From an uncultured Gammaproteobacteria bacterium (GTDB lineage Bacteria > Pseudomonadota > Gammaproteobacteria > HK1): a DNA stretch of 64,000 nucleotides. Location of the stretch: positions 4,737,694 through 4,801,693 of the forward strand of contig OY282378.1 of assembly GCA_958295835.1 (NCBI GenBank), given 5' to 3'. The notes below the pieces were generated by a model. The model did not search any database, had not been told where the DNA came from, and saw nothing but the letters and a program-made list of their open reading frames with translations. This document shows positions 34,747 through 42,923 of the stretch, piece after piece (position 1 is the first letter of the stretch; every line of letters begins with the position of its first letter). Made by a program: the position numbers and the translations under genes.

Positions 34747-35399
34747 AAGATCCGCTCCTCGACCGCGATCACCGCCGCCTCCACCCGCGAGCGCACTTCG
34801 AGCTTTCTCAGGACCGAGCGCACGTGAAGCTTCACCGTCCCGTCGGTGATGCCGAGCTCGCGCGCGATCTCCTTGTTGCTCTGCCCTTCCGCGAGGTGAC
34901 GGAGGATTTCGAGCTCGCGCGGAGTGAGCGACGAGAACCGTCCCGGCTGGCCGGATTCCGCCTCCCCTCCCTTGACCACCTTCGCGAGAATGCTCGTCAT
35001 TTCCGGGGCGACGACCGTCTGTCCATCGATCACCGCGGCGAGCGCGTCCACGAGCTGCTCCGGCTCCATGTCCTTGAGAAGGTAGCCCCGCGCGCCCGAA
35101 CGCAGCGAAGTGACCAGGTCGCGTTCGTCGCTGCTCGTGGTGAGCATCACCACCGCGGAGCCGGGATCCGCCGCCGCGAGCCGTTCGAGCACGGACAGCC
35201 CGTCAAGCTCGGGCATGCGCAGATCGAGCAGGACGACGTCGGGCCGCAGCCGGGCGGCGAGACGACACCCCTCCTCGCCGTCGCCGACCGCCGCACACAC
35301 CTCGATGCCCCGTCGCTCCAGAAGCTCGCTCAATCCACTTCGGAACAGCGTGTGATCGTCGATCACCATCACGCGGAGCCGGGAGCGGCCGGTGGACAT
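34737..35399 (-). CDS. NarL/FixJ-family response regulator
   Basis: A 220-residue two-domain regulator. The receiver domain has D14/D15, phospho-acceptor D59 in VVLLDLRMPELDG and the conserved Lys in GYLLKD. The LuxR-type DNA-binding domain has LTPRELEILRHLAEGQSNKEIA. It is transcribed with the sensor kinase just upstream (18-base gap). NarL-like systems respond to nitrate or nitrite, but no nitrate genes are nearby; control of the adjacent dsr/siroheme genes is possible (inference). Confidence 0.9.
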   Translation of the reverse strand: MSTGRSRLRVMVIDDHTLFRSGLSELLERRGIEVCAAVGDGEEGCRLAARLRPDVVLLDLRMPELDGLSVLERLAAADPGSAVVMLTTSSDERDLVTSLRSGARGYLLKDMEPEQLVDALAAVIDGQTVVAPEMTSILAKVVKGGEAESGQPGRFSSLTPRELEILRHLAEGQSNKEIARELGITDGTVKLHVRSVLRKLEVRSRVEAAVIAVEERIFQR

Positions 35400-35417
35400 G
35401 GGACTCAGCCGGCCTCG

Positions 35418-37043
35418 TCAGTGGGCACGGGGCTGCCCGCCCGTTCCGGCGCGGGTCCTGGGAAAGGTCAGGCTCACCCGGGTCCCCTCCCCCGGCTCGC
35501 TCTCGATGGCGAGCGTACCGCCGAGCCAGCGCGCCCGCTCGTGCATCACCGACAGGCCGATGTGTTCTCCGGGCGCGGCATCGCACGGCGGTCTCGAGAA
35601 TCCCTCCCCGTCGTCCTCCACCAGAACCCGGACCGACGCGGCGTCGCCGCGGACGAGCACCCGGGCGAGGTTCCCCCCGCTGTGGGCGCAGGCGTTCGCG
35701 AGCGCCTCGCCCACGATGCGCACGACCTGGAGCTGCAGGCCGGCCGAAAGCTCGGGCAGCTCGCCATCGATCTGCAGGTGCACGGTCAGCGGGCTCTGCG
35801 CGGTGTAGCGCGCGCTCATCTCCTCCAGCGCGGTCCCCAGATCGCGTCCGTCCACCGGCGCCCGGAAGCCGGCGATCAGCTCGCGCAGCTCGACGTTGGC
35901 GGATTCGAGCGTCGTGCGGATCCTCGCCAGCTCGGCGGGGACGCGGCCGGCGCCGGCCGCGGCGAGCGAATCGGCGAGCATGTCCGCCTGCATCCGCAGG
36001 CTCGCCAGGGTCTGCGCGAGGGAATCGTGCAGCTCGTACGCGATCGCGGCGCGTTCGCGGACGATCGACAGCATCTTCGATTCGTCGTCGGTCCACGCCT
36101 TGGCGATCGACATGCCGAGATGGCGGCCGACGCTCAGCAGCAGCCGATGCCGCTCCGGCGACCGAACGGGGCCGGGGGACTCGGTGAACAGGCGGATGAC
36201 CCCGAGATTCACGCCCTTGTGGTCGAGCGGAACCGCCGCCATGCCGACGTCATCCGGTTCGGGCGGCGCGACACCGGCGTCGGCCGGGTCGGATTCGCGC
36301 GCCCTCCCCCCGATGACGAAAGACTCCAGGGTGCTGCCGTCACCGGGCTCGACTTCCTCGGGACACTCGCCCAGGCGCACCGCGACGTACAGCTCGCCGG
36401 TCGCATCGCGCAGGCAGACCATCGCACCGCGGGCGTCGACCATCTTCATCGTCGACCGCGCCGAGACCCGCAGGATCTCGTCGACCGAGTCGAGCCGATG
36501 GATCGACGCCGCGACCTCGTAGAGAAGCTCGAGCGATGCGTTCTTCTCGCGCAGCCGCTGCGTCTGGCGCCACACCACGTCGTCCATCTCGTTCGCCAGC
36601 CGTTCGAGCGCCTCGGACAGCCGGTTGATGTGGAATGCGAGCTTGCGATACGCGCCTTCCCCGCCGGCCGGCACCCGGGTGGAGAAATCCCCCATGCACA
36701 TGCCCAGCGCCCAGGCGTAGAGCTCGGACAGCGGAGCGTGAAGGTCGCGGCGCACCCTGTGCATCGCGACGAAGACCAGCGCCGCCGCGAGGGCGAGGGC
36801 GGCGAGGATCAGGACGAGCGCGGCGCTCGCGCCGGCCGCCCCGCGATACCAGGCCACCGCCACCCCGGCCGCGACGGCGAGCACCGCGAGCAGGGTCAGC
36901 AACAGCGCATCGACGGTGCGCGGACCTCGCGCCGCGTCGTCGCGGGCCCAATCGTCCGCCGGCATCGTGAACCGGCTGAGCACGGTGCGCGGACCCTCGG
37001 GCAGGTCGGGACGCTCGGCGGAATCCGATCGCGGGTCGTTCAT
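35418..37043 (-). CDS. NarX-type sensor histidine kinase
   Basis: A 541-residue membrane kinase. Two membrane segments lie near residues 48-65 and 72-93, followed by a HAMP-like linker, a GAF-type domain and a HisKA_3/HATPase pair. The phospho-accepting His is in AYELHDSLAQTLASLR, and the ATP-binding motifs are EALANACAHSG, VLVEDDGEGF and GEHIGLSVMHERA. It lacks the long periplasmic nitrate-sensing region of true NarX, since the two membrane segments are almost adjacent, so it probably senses a cytoplasmic signal through GAF. Pairs with the NarL-type regulator. Its start region is tandemly duplicated. Confidence 0.85.
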   Translation of the reverse strand: MNDPRSDSAERPDLPEGPRTVLSRFTMPADDWARDDAARGPRTVDALLLTLLAVLAVAAGVAVAWYRGAAGASAALVLILAALALAAALVFVAMHRVRRDLHAPLSELYAWALGMCMGDFSTRVPAGGEGAYRKLAFHINRLSEALERLANEMDDVVWRQTQRLREKNASLELLYEVAASIHRLDSVDEILRVSARSTMKMVDARGAMVCLRDATGELYVAVRLGECPEEVEPGDGSTLESFVIGGRARESDPADAGVAPPEPDDVGMAAVPLDHKGVNLGVIRLFTESPGPVRSPERHRLLLSVGRHLGMSIAKAWTDDESKMLSIVRERAAIAYELHDSLAQTLASLRMQADMLADSLAAAGAGRVPAELARIRTTLESANVELRELIAGFRAPVDGRDLGTALEEMSARYTAQSPLTVHLQIDGELPELSAGLQLQVVRIVGEALANACAHSGGNLARVLVRGDAASVRVLVEDDGEGFSRPPCDAAPGEHIGLSVMHERARWLGGTLAIESEPGEGTRVSLTFPRTRAGTGGQPRAH

Positions 37044-37140
37044 CCCGGGAGCCCGCGACGCGCGACGAGCGGCCCGGCCGCATCCGATCGCAGGCCGTTC
37101 ATCCCGCGAGCCTGCTACGCGCGATGCCTGGCCCGGCCGC
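37022..37140 (-). repeat. 59-bp tandem duplication at the narX-type gene start
   Basis: Units at 37022-37080 and 37081-37140 share ATCCGATCGC, GTTCATCCCG and GGCCCGGCCG in the same order. The first unit holds the kinase ATG (37041-37043). The second repeats this start context upstream, with several changes. Older than the 112-bp ligase duplication judging from divergence. Confidence 0.75.
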
Positions 37141-37178
37141 CGGTTCGGGGCGCCCGGTGGACTCGCTGCGCGCGACGT

Positions 37179-37490
37179 TCATTCGGCGGGCGGGCGATGG
37201 TGGGGATCGTTGGGGTTGAGGAAGATGAAGCGGTGGTCGCCGGGTTCGATCTCGACGTAGTCGAGCACCGTTCCGTTGAGCAGCGTCTTGTCGGCGGTGG
37301 CGATCACCACGTCGACGCCGTTGGTGCTGAGCAGGGTGTCATCGACGCCGACATCGTCGAACCCCATGCGGTAGTCGATGCCGCCGTCGCCGGCGCGCGA
37401 CGCCGTGACCCGAAGCGCGAGCTCCTCGGTGTCGCCGGAAGCGGCGGAGCGGCGGACCTGCTTCGCGGCGGCCCTGGTAACGGTGAACAT
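37179..37490 (-). CDS. dsrR: DsrR-like A-type carrier protein lacking cluster cysteines
   Basis: A 103-residue HesB/IscA-fold protein (start MFTVTRAAAKQVRRSA; end FIFLNPNDPHHRPPAE). It has no cysteine at all, although IscA-type proteins use three to hold iron-sulfur clusters. Loss of these cysteines is the known feature of DsrR from Allochromatium vinosum, which is involved in post-transcriptional control of the dsr operon. Its position after dsrN matches that operon's order. GGGGAGG eight bases upstream marks the start. It could otherwise be an unrelated HesB-like protein, but the context favours DsrR. Confidence 0.8.
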   Translation of the reverse strand: MFTVTRAAAKQVRRSAASGDTEELALRVTASRAGDGGIDYRMGFDDVGVDDTLLSTNGVDVVIATADKTLLNGTVLDYVEIEPGDHRFIFLNPNDPHHRPPAE

Positions 37491-37740
37491 GCGTGGGACC
37501 TCCCCTCTGCGGCAAAGCCTCCGAGCCGCGCCTGGCCGCCCTCATTGTAGCCGCGACGGGCCTTCGCGGCATGTGGGCCATTCGGTACGGAGTCGGCATC
37601 GGGGATGGGACGCCCGGTCGGGTCAACGTGTCGATCAGCTCCGCGTCGATGATTCTGCAATCCCGCGCAAGCAGCGTCATGCCGAGCACGCGAGCGGTCG
37701 CCACGGCCTTGTCCGACCATTCCCACACTGATGCCGTCAT
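37339..37740 (-). CDS. Small ORF between dsrN and dsrR, translationally coupled to dsrN
   Basis: The frame starts MTASVWEWSDKAVATARVLG at an ATG that overlaps the dsrN stop by four bases, a strong sign of coupling. The first 60 residues look like real protein (helix, then DTLTRPGVPSPMPTPYRMAH). The frame stays open to 37339 for 133 codons in all, but its second half overlaps dsrR by about 150 bases and is low-complexity arginine-rich, so the true gene may end earlier through a frameshift. Family not recognised. Confidence 0.45.
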   Translation of the reverse strand: MTASVWEWSDKAVATARVLGMTLLARDCRIIDAELIDTLTRPGVPSPMPTPYRMAHMPRRPVAATMRAARRGSEALPQRGGPTHVHRYQGRREAGPPLRRFRRHRGARASGHGVARRRRRHRLPHGVRRCRRR

Positions 37741-39170
37741 CGTTCTCCCGCCGGGCATGGTTCCGCATCGAAGGGACCGGCGACACGATCGAGAGCCTTG
37801 CGTTCACGCACACAGGCGACGAATCGCTCCGCCCAGCGGCATCCCTCCACGTCGCGCAGATGGCCGTAGCTCGCGAGCAGGCTGCCGATGACGATGCCGT
37901 CCCTCTCGCCGTCGATGCCGCGCCCGCGCCGGACCCGGTAGGCGTAGCGCCAGTCCGATCCGTCCAGGTTCTCCAGGCTCGAATGGTGGAACTCGTGCGC
38001 GTGCACCGGTCCGTTCGCCAGGGGCGCCCACGGAGCATCCCCGGTCGGCTCCAGCACCACGTATCCGCGACCGCGGGGCCGGCGGTGCATCACGACGTCG
38101 GCAGGGATTGCGCCCACCATCTCGCAGTCCTGCCCGTTCCAGCGGATGCGGCGCGCGAGGTACATCAGTCCGCCGCACTCCGCGTAGACCGGGATTCCCG
38201 CGGCGATCCGGGCGCGCAGCGACGCGCGCATCGGCGCATTCGCCTCCAGAGCGCTCATCGCCCGTTCGGGGAATCCGCCGCCGATGAAGATGCCGTCGGA
38301 CTCGGGCGGCGCGGGATCATCGAGGGTGTCGAACGGAACGAGCCGCGCGCCGGCCGCCTCCAGGGCTTCCAGATCGCCCGGGTAGTAGAAGCAGAACGCC
38401 GCGTCGCGCGCGACGGCGATGCGCACGTCGGGGACGGGGGCCGCGGGGGGCGGGCGCGCCGGAGGCGCCGGGGCGGCCTCGACCGCCTCGGCGCGGGCGG
38501 CGATCGCATGCAACCGATCGAGATCGACGTCCGCCTCGATACGTCGCGCAACCCGCTTCACACGGTCCTCGGCCTTCGCGATCTCGTTCGGCGGGACGAG
38601 GCCGAGATGCGCGGCACCGAGCGCGAGATCGGGCGTCCGGCCGATCGCTCCAAGCACCGGGATGTCCGTATAGGCTCGCACCGCGTGCACGAGCTTCGCC
38701 TCATGGCGCGCGCCGCCGACCTGGTTCAGGACGACTCCGGCGATCCGCACCCCGGGGTCGAAGTCGCGGTAGCCGTGGAGCAGCGGCGCGATCCCGCGGG
38801 TGATGCCCCGCGTGTCCACGACGAGCACCACCGGCGCCGAGAGCAGCTTCGCCAGCGCCGCGTTGCTGTCGGCGCCGTCCACCGACACGCCGTCGTGCAG
38901 TCCCTTGTTCCCCTCGATGAGGGAGAGATCCGCGCCTTCGCGGCGCTGCACGAACTCCGCGCGGATCTCGGCCCGCCCCATCGTGTGGAAGTCGAGGTTG
39001 CGGCAGCTCCGGCCCGCTGCCGCGGTGAGCCACATCGGGTCGATGTAGTCCGGCCCCTTCTTGAACGGCTGCACGACGAGTCCGCGCGCGCGCAGCGCCG
39101 CCCCGATCCCCACCGAGACCGTGGTCTTCCCGGACGACTTGTGGGCGGCGGATATGAACAGGCGCGGCAT
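37737..39170 (-). CDS. dsrN: DsrN, CbiA-like siroheme amidase
   Basis: A 477-residue protein of the cobyrinate a,c-diamide synthase (CbiA) family. The P-loop is SAAHKSSGKTTVSV near residues 7-20. The C-terminal glutaminase domain has the nucleophile Cys in PVYAECGGLMYLAR and its partner His in VHAHEFHHS. In sulfur oxidisers DsrN amidates siroheme for DsrAB. A cobalamin role is the alternative, but no other cob genes are here and a dsrR-like gene follows. The start at 39170 is preferred because the sequence MPRLFISAAHKSSGK begins right before the P-loop. Upstream neighbour dsrP is 19 kb away instead of adjacent. Confidence 0.85.
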   Translation of the reverse strand: MPRLFISAAHKSSGKTTVSVGIGAALRARGLVVQPFKKGPDYIDPMWLTAAAGRSCRNLDFHTMGRAEIRAEFVQRREGADLSLIEGNKGLHDGVSVDGADSNAALAKLLSAPVVLVVDTRGITRGIAPLLHGYRDFDPGVRIAGVVLNQVGGARHEAKLVHAVRAYTDIPVLGAIGRTPDLALGAAHLGLVPPNEIAKAEDRVKRVARRIEADVDLDRLHAIAARAEAVEAAPAPPARPPPAAPVPDVRIAVARDAAFCFYYPGDLEALEAAGARLVPFDTLDDPAPPESDGIFIGGGFPERAMSALEANAPMRASLRARIAAGIPVYAECGGLMYLARRIRWNGQDCEMVGAIPADVVMHRRPRGRGYVVLEPTGDAPWAPLANGPVHAHEFHHSSLENLDGSDWRYAYRVRRGRGIDGERDGIVIGSLLASYGHLRDVEGCRWAERFVACVRERKALDRVAGPFDAEPCPAGER

Positions 39171-39306
39171 CCCGCTCACTCCGGTCCTGTCCCGCGCGCG
39201 TCCACCCTCTCGACCCGATCGCAACGAGGGGAGTCGTGGCCCGGCGCACGGGTCGCATGGCCTGAGCCGGTTCGAGGCGGAGCGCCGAGGTCCACTCCGA
39301 ACGCTC

Positions 39307-39957
39307 CTATTCGCTCATGAGCTGTTCGTGAAGCCGATCACTGGACGCCTGAAGGTGGACATGGAGCACCGCCGTCGCTCTTTCCACGTCTCTTGCTTCA
39401 CAGGCGCGGAGGATTTCTTCGTGCTCCGCGACGCTTCCATCGACCGTCTTCGATGATCGGATGACCAGGACCTGCGCGCAGCGCGTCATCCCGTCGTACT
39501 GGTCGGAGATGATCTTCATCAGCCGTTTCTTGCGGCAGGGCGTGTAAAGGACCAGGTGGAATTTCCGGTTGAGCTCCACTTGATCCCAGGGGTCCGAACA
39601 CCGCTCGTAGTCCTTGAGGATCCCCCGACTCCTCCTGAGCGTCTCGCTCGTCATGTCGGGGATGGCTCCTGCCAGGGCGAGGGGCTCCAGGGCGAGCCGG
39701 ATTGCGCTGATTTCCAGGACTTCGTGGGCGGAAACGCCCGAGACCACGGGGCTGCGCCGCGGAAGGATGTCGATCAGGTGGTCGGCCTCCAGCATCCGCA
39801 ATGCTTCGCGCACCGGGATGATGCTGACCCCGAACTCCTCGGCCACCGCTCCGATCTTGATCCGGGCGCCGCTCGGGAGCTGGCCTCTCAGGATCCGCTC
39901 CCGGAGGTTCTTGTAGATTTCGTTCGGGACGCCGCCATAGTCGATCACCGCGGACAT
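39307..39957 (-). CDS. GntR-family regulator, FCD subgroup
   Basis: A 216-residue regulator. N-terminal winged helix (YKNLRERILRGQLPSGARI, VSIIPVREALRMLEADHL) and C-terminal all-helical FCD ligand domain with the metal/ligand residues D and H seen in ELNRKFHLVLYT and HEEILRACEARD. It lies beside two amino-acid ABC permease genes and is the only regulator in the 39-58 kb block, so it probably controls at least part of it. Two AT-rich palindromic sites (41597-41628 and 51034-51048) are candidate operators. Confidence 0.85.
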   Translation of the reverse strand: MSAVIDYGGVPNEIYKNLRERILRGQLPSGARIKIGAVAEEFGVSIIPVREALRMLEADHLIDILPRRSPVVSGVSAHEVLEISAIRLALEPLALAGAIPDMTSETLRRSRGILKDYERCSDPWDQVELNRKFHLVLYTPCRKKRLMKIISDQYDGMTRCAQVLVIRSSKTVDGSVAEHEEILRACEARDVERATAVLHVHLQASSDRLHEQLMSE

Positions 39958-40125
39958 TGGACTTCTCCCGTCAATTTCGCGTTCTCGCCCGATCCCGGGC
40001 AGCCGGAACCGGGAATCCGTTCATGAGTTTCCGCCATCTTGTACAGGATTCGGGCGATTCGAGAGCCCCGGGGAATGGATCGGCGCCTCGATACAGTCGC
40101 CGAGCGCGGTCATGTGCGGAATCGG

Positions 40126-40791
40126 TCACCGCAGGATGCTCCGGCTGACGCGAGTCTCGACCATCCGCACCAGGACCGCCGCGACCAGGCTCATGACGAG
40201 GAAGAACAGCCCGGCAAGGGTCACCGCCTCGGTAAAGCGATAGTACTCGGAGCCGATCAGCTTCGAGGCGTGCATCAGCTCTCCCACCGCCAGGAAGGAG
40301 AGCAGCGGCGTTTCCTTGAAGATGCCGATGAGGTAATTCCCGAGTGCCGGGACGATCGGCGGCAACGACTGGGGAATGATGATGTCCCGCCAGGTCCGGT
40401 AGGCGCCGAGGTTGAGCGCCTTCGCCGCCTCCCACTGTCCGACGGGAACCGCCTGGATGCCGGCCCGGTAGACCTCGGCGCACAGCGCCGCGTTGTAGAT
40501 GCCGATCCCCAGGATGCCCGTGGTCAGCGGCGGCAGGGTGATGCCCACTTCCGGCAGGAGGAAGAACAGGAAAAAGAGTTGAACCAGCAGGGGCGTGCCA
40601 CGGATCAGCTCGATCAGCTCCCCCGCCGGCACCGCGATCAGCTTGAAGCGGGAGATCCGGAGCAGCATCAGGAACAGGCCCAGCACGACGGCGAGCAGGA
40701 AGGAAAGGACGGTCGCCTGGATGGTGACGGGCACCACCGGCAGCAGCCTGGGGAGCACGACCTCGAAGGTGAATTGCCAATCCCAGTTCAC
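40126..40791 (-). CDS. Polar amino-acid ABC permease, EhuD/GlnP type
   Basis: A 221-residue inner-membrane permease of the His/Glu/Gln/ectoine group. Motifs RGTPLLVQLFFLFFLLPE and the EAA-type loop VPVGQWEAAKALNLGAYRTW are typical. It follows the sister permease at 40796-41518 after four bases, and the two would form a heterodimer. No binding-protein or ATPase gene is attached. Confidence 0.85.
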   Translation of the reverse strand: MNWDWQFTFEVVLPRLLPVVPVTIQATVLSFLLAVVLGLFLMLLRISRFKLIAVPAGELIELIRGTPLLVQLFFLFFLLPEVGITLPPLTTGILGIGIYNAALCAEVYRAGIQAVPVGQWEAAKALNLGAYRTWRDIIIPQSLPPIVPALGNYLIGIFKETPLLSFLAVGELMHASKLIGSEYYRFTEAVTLAGLFFLVMSLVAAVLVRMVETRVSRSILR

Positions 40792-40795
40792 GTCC

Positions 40796-41518
40796 TCACC
40801 TCGTCACGACCAGATGGCGCTTGGAGCGCTCTTCGAGGAGCCCCATGCTGAAGCGGATCAACTGGGAAAGGCAGTAGTAGAGAAAGAGCGTCACGACGAA
40901 GATCTCCACCGTACGGTAATGGAGCTGGTTCTGCTGCACGGAGGCATAGGTGATGTCCACGAGCGTGACGGCGGAGACGACTGAAGTGGCCTTGACCATC
41001 TCGATGGTGAGGTTGCCGAAGGGCGGAATCACCACCACCAGGGCCTGGGGCAGGACGATCCGGGTCATGCGCCGGAAGGCCGTCAGGTTGAGAGCCGCGG
41101 CGGCTTCCCACTGGCCTCTCGGGACGGCCGTGATCGCGCCGCGCACGATCTCGGCGCCATAGGCCCCGAAGTTGAATCCGACCCCCAGAACCCCGGCGGC
41201 CATGGGTGACAGGGTCAGGCCGAACTCGGGCAGGACGAAGAAGAACCAGAAGAGCTGCACGAGGAGCGACGTCCCGCGGAAGACTTCGACATACGCCGTC
41301 GCGACCCAGCGCACCGGCCACCAGGGGCTGAGCCTGGCCACTCCCGCGGTGAAAGCGCTGGCCGTCATCAACAGGAAAGAGAGGGCCGCGACCTCGATCG
41401 TGACCAGCGCGCCCCGCAGCAGGGCCGGCAGGAAGACCCGCAGCTCGGAGAAGGTCGCGAACACCATTCCCGCCAGAAAGGCGACCAGGACGGCGATGGC
41501 CGCCACTCGGGCATTCAT
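40796..41518 (-). CDS. Polar amino-acid ABC permease, EhuC/HisQ type
   Basis: A 240-residue permease with the motifs RGTSLLVQLFWFFFVLPE and VPRGQWEAAAALNLTAFRRM and five or six membrane segments. First gene of a two-permease unit, divergent from the aminotransferase gene at 41686. An ectoine-type uptake role is suggested by similarity in layout to Ehu systems; the substrate is not certain. Confidence 0.85.
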   Translation of the reverse strand: MNARVAAIAVLVAFLAGMVFATFSELRVFLPALLRGALVTIEVAALSFLLMTASAFTAGVARLSPWWPVRWVATAYVEVFRGTSLLVQLFWFFFVLPEFGLTLSPMAAGVLGVGFNFGAYGAEIVRGAITAVPRGQWEAAAALNLTAFRRMTRIVLPQALVVVIPPFGNLTIEMVKATSVVSAVTLVDITYASVQQNQLHYRTVEIFVVTLFLYYCLSQLIRFSMGLLEERSKRHLVVTR

Positions 41519-41596
41519 CGGGGCCGCAACACCGGAACGGTGACGTTTCGCATATGCCCTGGCGCCCGGTTCGGAAGTTGCTGCTCGTGCATGCCG

Positions 41597-41628
41597 ATTG
41601 TATGCAATAAATGATACATCATATATTC
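41597..41628. promoter_or_regulatory. Candidate GntR-type operator between divergent genes
   Basis: In this AT-rich patch two inverted repeats lie close together: ATTGTATGCAAT (41597-41608) and ATGATACATCAT (41611-41622), followed by ATATATT. They sit between the permease pair (minus) and the aminotransferase (plus). The string ATCATATATT recurs upstream of the GMC oxidoreductase at 51 kb. Confidence 0.5.
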
Positions 41629-41685
41629 TTGGGCTTCGTGCGATCGCAGCTCCCGATGCGAGGCGGCTGCAAGGAACGGACCATC

Positions 41686-42864
41686 ATGACGACAGGCTAC
41701 CGGTATGCCCGGCGCGCGGAAGTGCTGGGCGAATCCGTCTACGATCACGCCCCCGGCGCCATCGTGCTCAGCAGCGGCCTGGCCTACCCGCCGCTCCTGC
41801 CCGACGTGGTGCGGGAAGCCATGGAGGCCGCGCGCGACCGGCCCGCCGAAAGCCTCCAGTACGGTCCCCTGATGGGGCTCGACGATCTCCGCGACGAGAT
41901 CGCCGCTTTCGTCGCCGCGGACGGGGTGATCTGCAACCGGGAAAACGTCCTGGTGACCTATGGCGCCAAGAGCGCCCTCGATCTTGCCTGCCGCGTGTTC
42001 ACCGAGCCCGGCGACTGCATCGTCGTCACCCGCCCGACCTATATGACCGCCCTGCAGATCATGCGCTGCCACGGCGTCTCCTTTCTCGACGTCGGCCAGG
42101 ACGAGGAAGGACTCGACACCGGGGAGCTGGAAGCCAGGCTCCTCCGCCTGCAACGGAACGGCGAACGGATGCCCAAGCTCCTCTTCGACGTCCCGGACTT
42201 CCACAACCCCACCGGCATCACCACGTCGGCGGCCAGGCGCCGGCGCCTGGTCGAGCTGGCCGAGAGCCACGGCTTCGTCATACTGGAAGACGACCCCTAC
42301 CGGCGCCTGCGCTTCGAGGGCGAGCCGGTACCACCAATCAAGAGCTTCGACCGGAGCGGGGTAGTGATCGCACTCGGCACCGTCTCGAAGATCCTCGCGC
42401 CCGGTCTCAGGGTCGGCTGGGCGATCGGCCCGAAGGAGGTGGTCGATCGCATGGCGATGCAGAAGGCGGACGGCGGCTCCAACCCTTTCGCGCAGCGGAT
42501 GGTCGCGGAGCTGATGCGCGGCAACAAGATGGCGAAGCACATCGGCGATCTTTCGGTGGAGATGCGCGGGCACCGCGACGCCATGGTCGATGCCTTCAGG
42601 GAGTTCCTGCCGGAAGCCCGGGTGCGCGCGCCGCAAGGCGGCTACTTCCTGTGGGCGGCCCTGCCCGAGGGGACGGATGCCGAGGCGCTCGCCGGACTCG
42701 CGCTGACGCACGGCGTGGAAGTCAGCTCGGGCCGTCTCTGCTTTCCGAACGACGTGCCCGGACACCACCTCCGCCTCGCCTACAGCTTTGTCGGCGTCGA
42801 GGCGATCAGGGAGGGTGTCCGCCGCCTGGGCGACGCCTGGAAAGAGTACGGCGCCCGCGCCTGA
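41686..42864 (+). CDS. PLP-dependent class I/II aminotransferase
   Basis: A 392-residue fold-type I aminotransferase without the GntR domain of MocR proteins. Asn/Asp/Tyr for PLP are in DVPDFHNPTGI and LEDDPYRRL, and the Schiff-base Lys in LGTVSKILAPGLRVGW. The pattern is closest to the 2-aminoadipate/aromatic (LysN/ARO8) group. The ATG at 41686 has AAGGA upstream; an in-frame ATG at 41611 falls inside the likely operator and is rejected. Followed 59 bases later by a DoeB-like deacylase, so it may act on diaminobutyrate or a related amino acid (inference). Confidence 0.85.
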   Translation: MTTGYRYARRAEVLGESVYDHAPGAIVLSSGLAYPPLLPDVVREAMEAARDRPAESLQYGPLMGLDDLRDEIAAFVAADGVICNRENVLVTYGAKSALDLACRVFTEPGDCIVVTRPTYMTALQIMRCHGVSFLDVGQDEEGLDTGELEARLLRLQRNGERMPKLLFDVPDFHNPTGITTSAARRRRLVELAESHGFVILEDDPYRRLRFEGEPVPPIKSFDRSGVVIALGTVSKILAPGLRVGWAIGPKEVVDRMAMQKADGGSNPFAQRMVAELMRGNKMAKHIGDLSVEMRGHRDAMVDAFREFLPEARVRAPQGGYFLWAALPEGTDAEALAGLALTHGVEVSSGRLCFPNDVPGHHLRLAYSFVGVEAIREGVRRLGDAWKEYGARA

Positions 42865-42923
42865 GCCGGATCCGGCCCGTGCTCCGGTCCGGTGCAGCCG
42901 TTCAATCACAAGGAGGCCAGGAC

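Noticed and set aside
34353-37550. Plus-strand open frame of about 1065 codons over the two-component genes
   Set aside because: It lies opposite the clear NarX/NarL-type genes and partly over cysG in another frame, with no recognisable motif.
37737-39170. Reading the CbiA-like gene as part of cobalamin synthesis
   Set aside because: No other cobalamin biosynthesis gene is in the window, and the cysteine-free DsrR-like gene follows; the dsrN reading fits better, though cobalamin synthesis is not excluded.
41611-41685. ATG at 41611 as the start of the aminotransferase
   Set aside because: It falls within the AT-rich inverted repeat that looks like an operator and lacks a ribosome site; ATG 41686 has AAGGA and matches the usual protein start.
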